NCBI GenBank assembly: GCA_002419055.1
Contig: DIFI01000022.1
Span: 1-60,965, forward strand
Origin: Peptococcaceae bacterium UBA5752
GTDB taxonomy: Bacteria; Bacillota; Dehalobacteriia; UBA4068
DNA: 60,965 bases
Direction: 5' to 3'
Shown: in pieces, positions 17,190-26,157 of the stretch
Position numbering within the stretch: the first letter of the stretch is position 1
How the letters are laid out: every line of letters starts with the position of its first letter
Notes under the pieces: model-generated
The model's input: the letters and a program-made list of their open reading frames with translations, nothing else
The model's database searches: none
What the model was told of the DNA's origin: nothing
Made by a program: the position numbers and the translations under genes

Positions 17190-17792
17190 TTAATATTGAG
17201 CATTTTGAGCATTGCTTATGAAAACTTTTTTACAGGCATAGTTTTCTTGAACCTGCACTAATGCCTCGCCGAAGCGCTGGAAATGCACTATTTCCCTTTC
17301 ACGAAGAAAACGCAGCGCATCGTAAACACCCGGGTCATCGGTAAGATCCAAAAGATGGTTATAGGTAGCGCGCGCCTTTTGTTCGGCAGCCATATCTTCG
17401 GTGAGGTCTGCAATCGGATCATCTTTAGCTTGGATATAGGTAGCAGTCCAAGGGTTGCCGGTAGAGTCAACATAAAAAAGTGCTTTGCCATGATCGACAA
17501 AAGCGTCATAACCGGCAGCCTCGATTTGTTCTTTGGTTGCATTTTTCATCAGCTTATACACAAGCGTTCCGATAATTTCCAAGTGAGCCATTTCTTCCGT
17601 ACCGATATCCGTGACTAGAGCCTGTGTGTTTTTTGTCGGCATTGTGAAGCGCTGATTAAGATAGCGGAGCGACGCAGCTAGTTCGCCGTCCGGGCCGCCA
17701 TATTGGCTTATTAACTGCTTGGCGAGACGGGGATTGGGATTATTACTGTCAACTTTTACCGGATATTGCAGCTTTTTTTCATAAACCCACAT
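17190..17792 (-). CDS. cotJC: Spore coat protein CotJC, manganese catalase family
   Basis: CotJC is a spore coat component with a dimanganese-catalase fold. The 200 residues show the metal-ligand helices (DIGTEEMAHLEIIG, AAEQKARATYNHLL, LREREIVHFQRFGEAL) and the typical opening MWVYEKKLQYPVKV. It is the last gene of cotJA-cotJB-cotJC. AAGGAGG precedes the ATG. Whether it has catalase activity here is not known; the ligand glutamates and histidines are retained. Confidence 0.94.
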   Translation of the reverse strand: MWVYEKKLQYPVKVDSNNPNPRLAKQLISQYGGPDGELAASLRYLNQRFTMPTKNTQALVTDIGTEEMAHLEIIGTLVYKLMKNATKEQIEAAGYDAFVDHGKALFYVDSTGNPWTATYIQAKDDPIADLTEDMAAEQKARATYNHLLDLTDDPGVYDALRFLREREIVHFQRFGEALVQVQENYACKKVFISNAQNAQY

Positions 17793-17806
17793 AATCTATA
17801 GCCTCC

Positions 17807-18058
17807 TTAAAAGTCCCAGGGAAAGTCGCTCATTCCCCAGGCCCACTCATTTGCACGGTTGCTCGGATCATCTTGTCGTAACGGCGTAAACTTTTTACTA
17901 TACTCCTGATGCAGAGCATGATATTCTTCAGCTGTCGCATTATAGCGCTCTATCGCAGCGCTGTCGTTAAGATGGGTATCGAGATATATCCTCAGATCAT
18001 CTAATGCCAGACCAAGTTGCTGCAGTCTGAGCATCATCGCAGCTTGTTCGTCACTCAT
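17807..18058 (-). CDS. cotJB: Spore coat protein CotJB
   Basis: This is a small, 83-residue, mostly helical coat protein, with the CotJB pattern LRLQQLGLALDDLRIYLDTH near the start and the terminal aromatic segment NEWAWGMSDFPWDF. AAGGAGG lies upstream of ATG. It sits between cotJA (5 bases away) and cotJC (14 bases away), the conserved order. Confidence 0.93.
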   Translation of the reverse strand: MSDEQAAMMLRLQQLGLALDDLRIYLDTHLNDSAAIERYNATAEEYHALHQEYSKKFTPLRQDDPSNRANEWAWGMSDFPWDF

Positions 18059-18063
18059 TTTTT

Positions 18064-18279
18064 TTACCTCCTTACTCCCATGCTTGGCATAACCTCGAAA
18101 AAGTTTTCTTTTGGGCCATATTTCCCTTTTGGTATACTAAGATCAGGGAAAATTGTTCCTGCAACTAAGGCAGATGCGTATTCGTACACACGGGTAGGGT
18201 TCTGTATAGCCACAAAACCGTAGCCGGCTCGGATACAGTCTACTCCGCAGGGCATAATAACATCCGGACATGCGCTCAT
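18064..18279 (-). CDS. cotJA: Spore coat associated protein CotJA
   Basis: The protein is 71 residues, with the CotJA pattern of a Tyr/Ala-rich segment (FVAIQNPTRVYEYASALVAGTIFPDLSIPKG). Three cysteines near the start (residues 4, 11 and 15) are a local feature. GGAGGTT lies upstream. A weak sigma-E-like promoter, TCATTA with CATTATAG 14 bases later, can be read on the minus strand between 18332 and 18302. Confidence 0.9.
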   Translation of the reverse strand: MSACPDVIMPCGVDCIRAGYGFVAIQNPTRVYEYASALVAGTIFPDLSIPKGKYGPKENFFEVMPSMGVRR

Positions 18280-18463
18280 ATTCGCAACCTCCTATATTTC
18301 TCTATAATGTACAATATGTCTGTTAATGATTTTGAGTGCTAGGCCAAACCCAGATTTATTAGTACTTATTAATAGAAGTTGCTATATATCAAAAAATAGT
18401 ATATATTTATTATTATTAATCTTTAAATCCTATGATTAAATTATCATTTTTGGAGGTTTTTTA

Positions 18464-19474
18464 ATGCTAAAAACTAAAAAACTTCGTACTCCGGCAAAAG
18501 TTTTTATAATTATTATAATTATTGCCCTAGTATCTTTAATAATTTACAATTCATTGTTTAGACCGGCGTCTATCAGCGAGGATATTAGTATCACTATTGC
18601 AAATGGTAGCAGTTCTAGTATTATTTCCACTATGCTATACGATGCAGGTTTGACGAGAAATGCCAGTGTTTTTAAATATTATGTCATGCAACACAAAATT
18701 GATAGCGATTTGCGAGCCGGTACATATGATTTTGCCGCTGGAAAATGGAGTCTGGCCGATATCAGTGAAATTTTATTAGAAGGAACAGATGCTGACAGCG
18801 TAAAGGTTACTATTCCCGAAGGTTTAACCGTAGGGGAGACGGCTGATATTTTTGTTGAAGCCGGATTAGTTGATAAACAAGCTTTTATGGATTATGCGCA
18901 AAATGGTGATTTTCCCTATGATTATTTGCCTGCAGCCGGTAGTGCAAACCGCTTAGAAGGCTTCCTCTTTCCCAATACATATATGATAGAAAAAGATTGG
19001 ACCCAAAAAGAAATTATTGATATGCTGCTGTCTGAATTTAATAAAGTTTGGAGCGAAAAATATCAGCAACGTGCAGATGAATTAGGAAAATCCGTTAAAG
19101 AAGTTGTAACAATGGCATCAATGGTAGAAAAGGAAGCCAAAGTTGCAAACGAGCGGCCATTGATCGCAAGTGTATTCTATAACCGGGTTAATATTAATAT
19201 GAAACTGCAATCTTGTGCAACAGTCCAGTTTATACTAGGAGTTGCCAAATATCCGCTGCTTTACAGTGATTTAGAGATCGACTCACCGTATAATACATAT
19301 ATATATTACGGTTTACCACCGGGACCAATTGCCTCTCCCGGCGAGGCCTCATTGACTGCTTCACTCTATCCGGATGATTCAGATTATCTATATTTTCGTG
19401 CCCAAAAAGACGGATCCCATCGTTTTAGCCGTACACTTGAGGAGCATGATACTCCGCAGCCAAACGATCAATAA
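18464..19474 (+). CDS. mltG: Endolytic transglycosylase MltG (YceG-like)
   Basis: MltG cleaves nascent peptidoglycan glycan strands at the membrane and so sets glycan chain length. The 336 residues have one N-terminal membrane span (13-31), a LysM-like subdomain with IPEGLTVGETADIF, then the YceG catalytic core LEGFLFPNTYMI, MASMVEKEAKVANERPLIASVFYNR with the catalytic Glu in EKEA, and IYYGLPPGPIASPG. It stands alone between divergent cotJ and the synthetase operon. Confidence 0.93.
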   Translation: MLKTKKLRTPAKVFIIIIIIALVSLIIYNSLFRPASISEDISITIANGSSSSIISTMLYDAGLTRNASVFKYYVMQHKIDSDLRAGTYDFAAGKWSLADISEILLEGTDADSVKVTIPEGLTVGETADIFVEAGLVDKQAFMDYAQNGDFPYDYLPAAGSANRLEGFLFPNTYMIEKDWTQKEIIDMLLSEFNKVWSEKYQQRADELGKSVKEVVTMASMVEKEAKVANERPLIASVFYNRVNINMKLQSCATVQFILGVAKYPLLYSDLEIDSPYNTYIYYGLPPGPIASPGEASLTASLYPDDSDYLYFRAQKDGSHRFSRTLEEHDTPQPNDQ

Positions 19475-19503
19475 TTAAAATAATAGTTAGATTAACTAAC
19501 TAT

Positions 19504-19532
19504 TTGACAATAATTCCAATATATATTAAAAT
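19504..19532 (+). promoter_or_regulatory. Vegetative promoter with upstream inverted repeat, acyl-CoA synthetase operon
   Basis: TTGACA (19504-19509), 17 bases, TAAAAT (19527-19532) is a good sigma-A promoter. Immediately upstream is the inverted repeat TAGTTAG-ATTAA-CTAACTA (19484-19502), a plausible regulator site. Confidence 0.72.
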
Positions 19533-19570
19533 AACTAAAATGTGCTCAATTCTTGGGGGTGGTGAATGTG

Positions 19571-21241
19571 ATGTCGGAACAATTGCTTGAAATAACAATG
19601 GGCGATATGCTTGATCAAATAGTAGATAAATATCCCGATAATGATGGAGTAATTTATACTGACCGTGATTATCGTCGGTCTTACAGAGAGTTTCGCGATG
19701 ACTGCAATCTTTTTGGCAAGGGGTTGCTGTCTTTGGGCGTGCAAATTGGTGATAATGTTGCTATCTGGGCGACTAATCATCAGCAATGGCTGATAAATAT
19801 GTTTGCAACAGCTAAAATCGGTGCGCCAATGGTTACCGTAAATACTAATTATAGAGTATTTGAATTAGAATATCTCTTACGCCAATGTGATGCAACTACT
19901 TTGATATTAATGGGTAGAAACAGAGATGTTGATTATATAGATATTTTAAATCAACTATGTCCCGAACTTGCTACTTGCAAACCGGGCAATCTTAATTCGG
20001 AGAAATTCCCGTATCTTAAGAATGTCATCTTCTTTGGTGATGAGCCTGCTCCTGCCGGCATGTTTCATTGGGATGATATCAATGCCATGGGAGAAAAAGT
20101 CAGTGACGAAGTTTTAGCAGCAAGGCAGGCTTCACTGAAAATTGATGAAGTGATCAATATTCAGTATACATCCGGTACTACTGGATTCCCCAAAGGGGTT
20201 ATGCTTACTCATTACAATTTAGTTAACAATGGCAAAGCAATCGGCGATTGTATGGCCTTTACAGAAAAAGACCGTCTTTGCATCACGGTACCGTTTTTCC
20301 ATTGTTTTGGCATGGTTTTGGCCATTTTGGCTTCGATGACTCATGGTACAACCATGGTGCCGATCGAATATTTTAATGCTTTAAAAGTTATGGAAGCAAT
20401 CCAATCTGAACGATGTACAGCAGTTCATGGCGTTCCAACGATGTTTATATCGATGCTTGAGCATAAGGATTTCAATAAATTCGATTTTTCCTCTATGCGT
20501 ACCGGGATTATGGCAGGTTCGCCTTGCCCTATCAAGGTAATGCAAGAGGTTGTCGACAAAATGAATATGAGCGAGATCACAATAGTTTATGGTCAGACAG
20601 AGTCTTCGCCCGGCTGTACCCAGACACGAACTTATGATTCATTAGAAAAGCGTGTATCAACTGTCGGTCAGGTATTACCGGAAATCGAGGCCAAAATTGT
20701 TGATCCAGTAAGCGGTAAGGAATTACCTTGCAACCAACCGGGTGAATTTATTGCCCGCGGGTATAATATAATGAAGGGTTATTATAATATGCCGGAGGCT
20801 ACCGCGCAGGTAATAGATGCTGACGGTTGGCTACATACAGGTGATATTGCATCGATGGACGAAGAAGGCTATTTTAAAATTACCGGCCGTATAAAAGACA
20901 TGATTATCCGGGGCGGTGAAAACATATATCCCAAAGAAATTGAAGAATTTTTATATACTCATGAAGCAGTATCCGATGTGCAGGTGATTGGTATTCCCAG
21001 TCATAAATACGGTGAAGAAATATTAGCTTATGTAATAGTTAAAGAAGGTTGCACGGTAACAGAAGACGAGCTTAAAGAGTATTGCCTTGCTAATATTGCT
21101 CGACATAAAATGCCCAGTCATATTCTTTTTATTGACGCATTCCCAATGACAGCCAGCGGTAAAATTCAGAAATTTAAACTAAGAGAAAACGCTATCGAAG
21201 AACTCGGCTTGCAGGACGAAGACGCTATAGAAACAGCATGA
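19571..21241 (+). CDS. AMP-dependent acyl-CoA synthetase (FadD-like)
   Basis: The enzyme activates a carboxylic acid to its CoA thioester with ATP. The adenylation signatures are present: YTSGTTGFPKGVMLTH, the GWLHTGDIASMDEEGYF motif, GRIKDMIIRGGENIYP and the C-terminal lysine in TASGKIQK. ATG 19571 is chosen for the GGGGGTGG 8 bases upstream, giving 556 residues. The sequence fits medium- or long-chain fatty acyl or aryl acid ligases; the substrate is not fixed. It heads the unit that contains a 2-oxoacid:ferredoxin oxidoreductase. Confidence 0.9.
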   Translation: MSEQLLEITMGDMLDQIVDKYPDNDGVIYTDRDYRRSYREFRDDCNLFGKGLLSLGVQIGDNVAIWATNHQQWLINMFATAKIGAPMVTVNTNYRVFELEYLLRQCDATTLILMGRNRDVDYIDILNQLCPELATCKPGNLNSEKFPYLKNVIFFGDEPAPAGMFHWDDINAMGEKVSDEVLAARQASLKIDEVINIQYTSGTTGFPKGVMLTHYNLVNNGKAIGDCMAFTEKDRLCITVPFFHCFGMVLAILASMTHGTTMVPIEYFNALKVMEAIQSERCTAVHGVPTMFISMLEHKDFNKFDFSSMRTGIMAGSPCPIKVMQEVVDKMNMSEITIVYGQTESSPGCTQTRTYDSLEKRVSTVGQVLPEIEAKIVDPVSGKELPCNQPGEFIARGYNIMKGYYNMPEATAQVIDADGWLHTGDIASMDEEGYFKITGRIKDMIIRGGENIYPKEIEEFLYTHEAVSDVQVIGIPSHKYGEEILAYVIVKEGCTVTEDELKEYCLANIARHKMPSHILFIDAFPMTASGKIQKFKLRENAIEELGLQDEDAIETA

Positions 21242-21273
21242 TAGTACATAGAAATATGTAAGGAGGCATTAAT

Positions 21274-22080
21274 ATGAAAATTGCTTTTTCCACATTAGGA
21301 TGCCCCGGCTGGGAATGGGGAGAAATCGTTGCATCTGCTGCAGATTTGGGGTACGACGGTATAGAAATTCGCGGAATCTGTAAAGAGATATATGCTCCCT
21401 CTATTGCGATGTTTTCCCAGGTTAATGCGGCTGCTACAAAAAAGCGTCTTGCTGCATTAAAATTAGAAATTTCCTGTTTTACCTCGGCTTGCTATTTATT
21501 TGACAAGCCAAATCAAGCAGAAGTATTACGCATCAGTAAAGAATATATTGATACCGCGAATAGGATTGGCGCTGCCAATATACGTGTACTTGGAGATCAG
21601 GATGCCTACCCCCAAGGAGAAGTGGATATGGGATTGGTTGAAGAAAACTTAAGCGAGCTGGCGACTTATGCCGCAGATAAAGGCGTAACAGTGCTTTTAG
21701 AAAGCAACGGCGTATTTGCACAAAGTAAGCTGTTGGCGGAATTGCTAAAAAAAGTTGATTCACCTTATGCAGGAGCGCTTTGGGATACGCATCATCCGTA
21801 TCGGTACTATAATGAACAGCCGGAGATAACTTATGAGAATCTCAAACCTTATCTGCGTTATCTACACATGAAGGATTCTTTGTCTGTAAACGGGAAAACG
21901 GTATACAAGATGATGAGCGAAGGCGACGTTCCCAATAAGCAGATCATAAAAATGCTGAGCAAAGACGATTTTAGCGGCTATTTATCCATTGAATGGGTTA
22001 AGCGCTGGGATAGGACGCTTAGCGAACCGGGAATTGTTTTTCCCCATTTCATTAATTATGTTAAATCTATCATTAAATAG
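21274..22080 (+). CDS. Sugar phosphate isomerase/epimerase-like TIM barrel
   Basis: The 268-residue protein belongs to the AP-endonuclease-2/xylose isomerase-like barrel family. Metal ligands can be read as Glu in VLLESNG, Asp-His in LWDTHHPYRYY, His in YLHMKDS and Glu in LSIEWVKRW. Its real reaction is unknown. It lies 32 bases after the synthetase gene and 11 bases before the oxidoreductase gamma subunit, so it is probably co-transcribed with them. A role on a sugar or keto-acid intermediate is only a guess. Confidence 0.82.
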   Translation: MKIAFSTLGCPGWEWGEIVASAADLGYDGIEIRGICKEIYAPSIAMFSQVNAAATKKRLAALKLEISCFTSACYLFDKPNQAEVLRISKEYIDTANRIGAANIRVLGDQDAYPQGEVDMGLVEENLSELATYAADKGVTVLLESNGVFAQSKLLAELLKKVDSPYAGALWDTHHPYRYYNEQPEITYENLKPYLRYLHMKDSLSVNGKTVYKMMSEGDVPNKQIIKMLSKDDFSGYLSIEWVKRWDRTLSEPGIVFPHFINYVKSIIK

Positions 22081-22091
22081 GAGAAACAAAA

Positions 22092-22631
22092 ATGCTGGAA
22101 ATCAGATTTCACGGCTATGGTGGTGAAGGTATTGTGACGCTGGCAGAAATGCTAGCGTCTGCGTCAATAAAGACAGGTTCACAGGTGCAATCACTGCCTT
22201 CTTTCGGGGTTGAGCGACGTGGCGCCCCTGTAAAAGCACTATTACGTATTTCAGATCAAGAAATATTTATGCGCAGCGAATGCCGTATACCGGACATTTT
22301 AGTAGTACTTAATCAAAAATTATTGGCTTCGGCTATCGAGCAGGGTATTAAAAATAACGGCCGAATTATTCTTAACCATCATCAGCAATTGGAATGCCTG
22401 TATCCTTTAACATGTATCAATGCAACTAAAATTGCCATAGATGAAAATCTGGTCGTTGGGCGAGTACCTTTTATCAATATTCCTTTAATGGGTGCAGTCG
22501 CATTCGAAATTGGCATACCATTTGAAAAACTTGAAGAAGCCATTTGCGAAAAATGGGCCGGCAAAGTAGGCATCAGAAATGCCGAGGTTGCCTATATCGG
22601 CTACGAGACTATGCAAGAGAGGCGAAAATAA
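22092..22631 (+). CDS. porG: 2-oxoacid:ferredoxin oxidoreductase, gamma subunit
   Basis: The gamma subunit has 179 residues. It shows the family phrases FHGYGGEGIVTLAEMLA and SFGVERRGAPVKALLRIS, and later VPFINIPLMGAVA. It begins a run in the order gamma, delta, alpha, beta. The stop overlaps the delta ATG by one base. The symbol is given for family position; substrate could be pyruvate, 2-oxoisovalerate or an aryl pyruvate. Confidence 0.9.
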   Translation: MLEIRFHGYGGEGIVTLAEMLASASIKTGSQVQSLPSFGVERRGAPVKALLRISDQEIFMRSECRIPDILVVLNQKLLASAIEQGIKNNGRIILNHHQQLECLYPLTCINATKIAIDENLVVGRVPFINIPLMGAVAFEIGIPFEKLEEAICEKWAGKVGIRNAEVAYIGYETMQERRK

Positions 22632-22897
22632 TGTCGGAACAACGAAATGAATTCCCAGCAAAATACCCGGTATCGTATCCTGTAACAGGCGCTGGCGGCG
22701 ACACCGGATCTTGGCGGATGTTTCGCCCGGAAATCGATAAAGACAAGTGTATAAAATGCTTATTTTGCTGGATTTATTGTCCGGACGGCGTAATAGATCG
22801 AGATAGCTTGGAAATTAATTATAGTTATTGCAAAGGCTGCGGTATTTGCGCCAAAGAATGCCCGCGCAATGCTATCAGTATGATCAGAGAAGAGTAG
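22631..22897 (+). CDS. porD: 2-oxoacid:ferredoxin oxidoreductase, delta subunit (2x[4Fe-4S])
   Basis: This 88-residue ferredoxin subunit carries two [4Fe-4S] sites: CIKCLFCWIYCP and CKGCGICAKECP. It passes electrons from the catalytic core to external ferredoxin. The ATG at 22631 overlaps the gamma stop; an extension of the frame into porG is not credible. Confidence 0.93.
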   Translation: MSEQRNEFPAKYPVSYPVTGAGGDTGSWRMFRPEIDKDKCIKCLFCWIYCPDGVIDRDSLEINYSYCKGCGICAKECPRNAISMIREE

Positions 22898-22900
22898 AGG

Positions 22901-24034
22901 ATGACTATGAGAAGATTATTTGATACGGGATGTCATGTAGTGGCGCAAGCTGTAAAATGCGCCGATGTTGATATGGTTGCGGCTTACCCGATCACCCCTC
23001 AAACCAGTGTTGTTGAAGAAATAGCCGCACTGACAGAATCCGGCGAGATGAATTGCCGCTTCCTGCCGGTAGAAGGTGAACATAGTGCTATGGCGGCTTG
23101 CGTTGCTGCTGCCGCTGTCGGTGCACGGGCCTTTACCGCTACCTCATCACAAGGTTTACTTTATATGCACGAGGTATTGCATATGGCCTCCGGCTGCCGT
23201 TTTCCACTGGTTATGGTAAATGTTAACCGCGCCGTTTTTGCACCATGGACTCTGTGGGCGGATCACAGCGATTCACTTGCCCAAAGAGATACCGGCTGGT
23301 TGCAATTGTATTGTGCTTCGCTGCAGGAAGTTTTCAATACCATATTACAAGCTTACTATATTGCCGAGCGTGTGCGTATTCCGGTAATGGTCAATATGGA
23401 CGGATTTATTCTTTCTCATTGCAGAATGATCGTAGAAATGCCGGATCAGCAAGTTATAGATAAATATTTGCAGCATCAGCCTAACGGCTGGATAGCGGAT
23501 CCCCAAAATCCCAGCGCTTATGCCTGTGTAACTGGTGCCGATCTATACCCCGGTTTCAGAGAAGAATTATTTAATGATACAAAAAATGCGGACAAGACAA
23601 TTATTGAAGCAGCTAAAGTATACCATGAACTTACCGGAATGTGGGATGGCGATTTAATTGATACCTATCGCTGTGATGATGCTGATACTTTTATAATCGC
23701 TATCGGCAGTATGGCCGCCGAGGCACGCATATCCGTAGACTTATTAAGAGAGCAGGGAATAAAGGCCGGTTTGATCAAGATAAGAGCATTAAGACCGTTC
23801 CCGGCTGCGGCAATATCTGACGTATTGTCGGACGGCGCCCGAGTGATGGTGCTTGACCGAAATTATGGTTTCGGTACTGAGGGCGGTATCATTTTTGCCG
23901 AACTAAAAGCCGCTTTGTTCGAGCGTGCTGCTCAATTGCAGATTGCCAATAAGATTATGGGTATTGGCGGCGCAGATGTAAATTATCAAATGATGGCCGA
24001 TGCAGTGACTTCGGCTTGGGATTTTCGGAGGTAA
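22901..24034 (+). CDS. porA: 2-oxoacid:ferredoxin oxidoreductase, alpha subunit
   Basis: The alpha subunit has 377 residues. Signatures are AAYPITPQTSVVEEIA, VEGEHSAMAACVAAAAVGARAFTATSSQGLLYMHE and ADHSDSLAQRDTGWLQLYCASLQEVF, typical of pyruvate and 2-oxoisovalerate enzymes, and a C-terminal domain with IGSMAAEARISVDLL and LDRNYGFGTEGGI. Start is ATG 22901 or the in-frame ATG at 22907. Confidence 0.93.
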   Translation: MTMRRLFDTGCHVVAQAVKCADVDMVAAYPITPQTSVVEEIAALTESGEMNCRFLPVEGEHSAMAACVAAAAVGARAFTATSSQGLLYMHEVLHMASGCRFPLVMVNVNRAVFAPWTLWADHSDSLAQRDTGWLQLYCASLQEVFNTILQAYYIAERVRIPVMVNMDGFILSHCRMIVEMPDQQVIDKYLQHQPNGWIADPQNPSAYACVTGADLYPGFREELFNDTKNADKTIIEAAKVYHELTGMWDGDLIDTYRCDDADTFIIAIGSMAAEARISVDLLREQGIKAGLIKIRALRPFPAAAISDVLSDGARVMVLDRNYGFGTEGGIIFAELKAALFERAAQLQIANKIMGIGGADVNYQMMADAVTSAWDFRR

Positions 24035-24036
24035 TA

Positions 24037-24969
24037 ATGACTACAGCGATCAAAAATCTTCCTCGTGATGAAATAGTTATGGCAGGTAACGGTGCATGTG
24101 GTGGTTGCCCAGCAACTGCAGGTTTGAGAATAGTCGGCAAGGCTTTTGGCCCCAATGCTATTTGTCTGATGACTCCCTCTTGTTCAGTTGCCTCGATAGG
24201 GCTGCTGCCAAAATCATCATTTAATTATCCGATTTTAAATATTTGTTTCGCTGCTGCCGGTTCTTCGGCTGCCGGTATGGAATATGCTCTGGAATCTATG
24301 CAAAAGAAAGGCCGACTTAATGGAGAAAAACCGTTGGTATTCACTTGGATAGGCGATGGCGGCACTTATGACATCGGCTTTCAGGCTTTATCTGCAGCGG
24401 CCGAACGCAATGATGACTTTATCCATATCTGCTATAATAACGAAGCATACAGCAATACTGGCGTGCAACGTAGCGGTGCTACGCCTCGTTTTGCAGCTAC
24501 AACTACTACTCCGACCGGCAAGCAATGTGATAAGAAAAACCTGCCGTTGTTGATGCTTGATCATCATATCCCATATTTAGCAACAGCATCTTTAGCTTAT
24601 CCCGGCGATTTCTATGATAAGCTTGTTAAGGCTAAAAATACAAAAGGATTTAGGTATATAGAATTATTGGCGCCCTGTTATACCGGCTGGAAATTTGCGG
24701 CCGAGGATATGATTGATATCAGTCGCAAAGCCGTTAATTGCGGTGCATGGTTAATGTTTGAAGCAGAAAACGGCAAAATAGAATTCACAAATCCAACTAA
24801 AAAGTTTGTTGACGGCACAGCGACACCTGATTCACCCGCGGAGTATTTAAGTATGCAGGGACGTTATACTTCCTCACTTAAAGGAGACAATAAAGAATTT
24901 GTTATAAATAGTGTCGCATCACAAATAGCCGCAGATTTGCAGCTTTTACGCCAGCGTTCAACCTGTTAA
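24037..24969 (+). CDS. porB: 2-oxoacid:ferredoxin oxidoreductase, beta subunit (TPP-binding)
   Basis: This 310-residue subunit binds thiamine pyrophosphate and an Fe-S cluster. It shows GNGACGGCPATAGLR, the TPP motif WIGDGGTYDIGFQALSAAAERN ending in NNEAYSNTGVQRSGATP, and a TTTPTGK stretch. ATG 24037 follows CGGAGG. The four subunits together oxidatively decarboxylate a 2-oxoacid to acyl-CoA and reduced ferredoxin; an acyl-CoA synthetase in the same unit could run in reverse to harvest ATP. A convergent terminator closes the operon. Confidence 0.93.
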   Translation: MTTAIKNLPRDEIVMAGNGACGGCPATAGLRIVGKAFGPNAICLMTPSCSVASIGLLPKSSFNYPILNICFAAAGSSAAGMEYALESMQKKGRLNGEKPLVFTWIGDGGTYDIGFQALSAAAERNDDFIHICYNNEAYSNTGVQRSGATPRFAATTTTPTGKQCDKKNLPLLMLDHHIPYLATASLAYPGDFYDKLVKAKNTKGFRYIELLAPCYTGWKFAAEDMIDISRKAVNCGAWLMFEAENGKIEFTNPTKKFVDGTATPDSPAEYLSMQGRYTSSLKGDNKEFVINSVASQIAADLQLLRQRSTC

Positions 24970-25049
24970 GCCTTATATAATTATATAGATGTTAAAGTTG
25001 GCACAGGTTCACTTCGAGTTGCCCACACATAAGATATTGATATCAAAGA

Positions 25050-25084
25050 ACAAAGGCGGCATTAATTCTGCCGCCTTTGTTTTA
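25050..25084. terminator. Bidirectional terminator between the oxidoreductase operon and the PRC-barrel gene
   Basis: ACAAAGGCGGCA (25050-25061) pairs perfectly with TGCCGCCTTTGT (25069-25080), followed by TTTT. It touches the stop codon of the convergent PRC-barrel gene. Confidence 0.92.
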
Positions 25085-26032
25085 ATTTATATTATTATTT
25101 GTGCTTTCCTCAGAAGGTAATTCATCTTCGATTCCAATAACATTCTCTTGTATAGGCTGATTATCTTTAACCGATTCTATTATTTTTGCTTCATAATCTA
25201 TTTTATATTTTAATTGCAGTTCGTTTTTTTCTTCATCACCCGTCTCAAGTGTTTCGACATGTTCGTATATTTTTTTATCAACTGTTTCAAGCGTCTCGTG
25301 CTGTTCGTTTATTTTCTCATCTATTGCTTCTTCATCTTTTACATTTACAATCTTGATTTGTGCATTATTTTCTTCATCAATTACTTCAAATTCTTCAATA
25401 TTTTTTAATTTTGACGATATATTATGTGAGAACTTCTTTGAGGCCTCAAAAGTACCACGGGCAGCGGCTGCTGCTTTATCTTTAGCGGTTTCAACAGAAG
25501 AGAGCAGGGAGTTATCTATCACCTGATAATCATCAATACATCTGTCTGAAAGCATTATCGTATGTGATGACATAGACATAATATGTGATCCGTTAATTAA
25601 TATTTTTTCTTTAAATAATCCGTCGGCGGTAATTTCCAGGCCGCTAATTTTTCCGCTGTCACAGTCAAAACGATATTCATCAATTCTTCCTAAGGTGTTA
25701 CCGCCTGCGGTAAAGCAGCGTGCGCCGATCGGTTGGATTGGTTGCCGCATTAGTCGCGTATATTGTGCAAATGCGCCTTTCTTTTGAATATCAGCAGCAT
25801 TTTGAATCGTAATAGCGTCATCGCCAATGCTTGTGATTGCTTCAAACGGCAATATCTTTTCTTCTTTCGCGAGCCGCCGCCGTTCAAGTAATAGCGCGAC
25901 GATCTGTTTTTTGACAGGATCAATCAACAATAATCTGACTGTGCCAAGATACAACCCCTCGGTGAGACTGTATACCGGCAAAGCCCTTACCTTACGGCTG
26001 AATTTTTCATTCTTTTTGATAGTTGAGGTCAT
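25082..26032 (-). CDS. PRC-barrel protein with acidic repetitive tail
   Basis: The 316 residues begin with two PRC-barrel units (VRALPVYSLTEGLYLGTVRLLLIDPVKK and, near 105-175, FTAGGNTLGRIDEYRFDCDSGKISGLEI). After an Ala/Lys-rich helix the last 110 residues are highly acidic. They hold a 14-residue repeat: EKINEQHETLETVD then KKIYEHVETLETGD then a decayed third unit. PRC barrels bind RNA, photosynthetic centres or cell-division partners in different families, so function is unknown. GGGGGA precedes ATG. It may be a forespore or envelope protein, but nothing visible proves it. Confidence 0.8.
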   Translation of the reverse strand: MTSTIKKNEKFSRKVRALPVYSLTEGLYLGTVRLLLIDPVKKQIVALLLERRRLAKEEKILPFEAITSIGDDAITIQNAADIQKKGAFAQYTRLMRQPIQPIGARCFTAGGNTLGRIDEYRFDCDSGKISGLEITADGLFKEKILINGSHIMSMSSHTIMLSDRCIDDYQVIDNSLLSSVETAKDKAAAAARGTFEASKKFSHNISSKLKNIEEFEVIDEENNAQIKIVNVKDEEAIDEKINEQHETLETVDKKIYEHVETLETGDEEKNELQLKYKIDYEAKIIESVKDNQPIQENVIGIEDELPSEESTNNNIN

Positions 26033-26157
26033 ATATATTCCCCCGAATTATTTCATTATATTTGAATTATATTGACCAAAGATTTTTCTTATGCTCTTTT
26101 TTCGCTGATTATTATGTGGTAAAATATATAAGGTAAATTGTTTAAAGGAGAATCACG

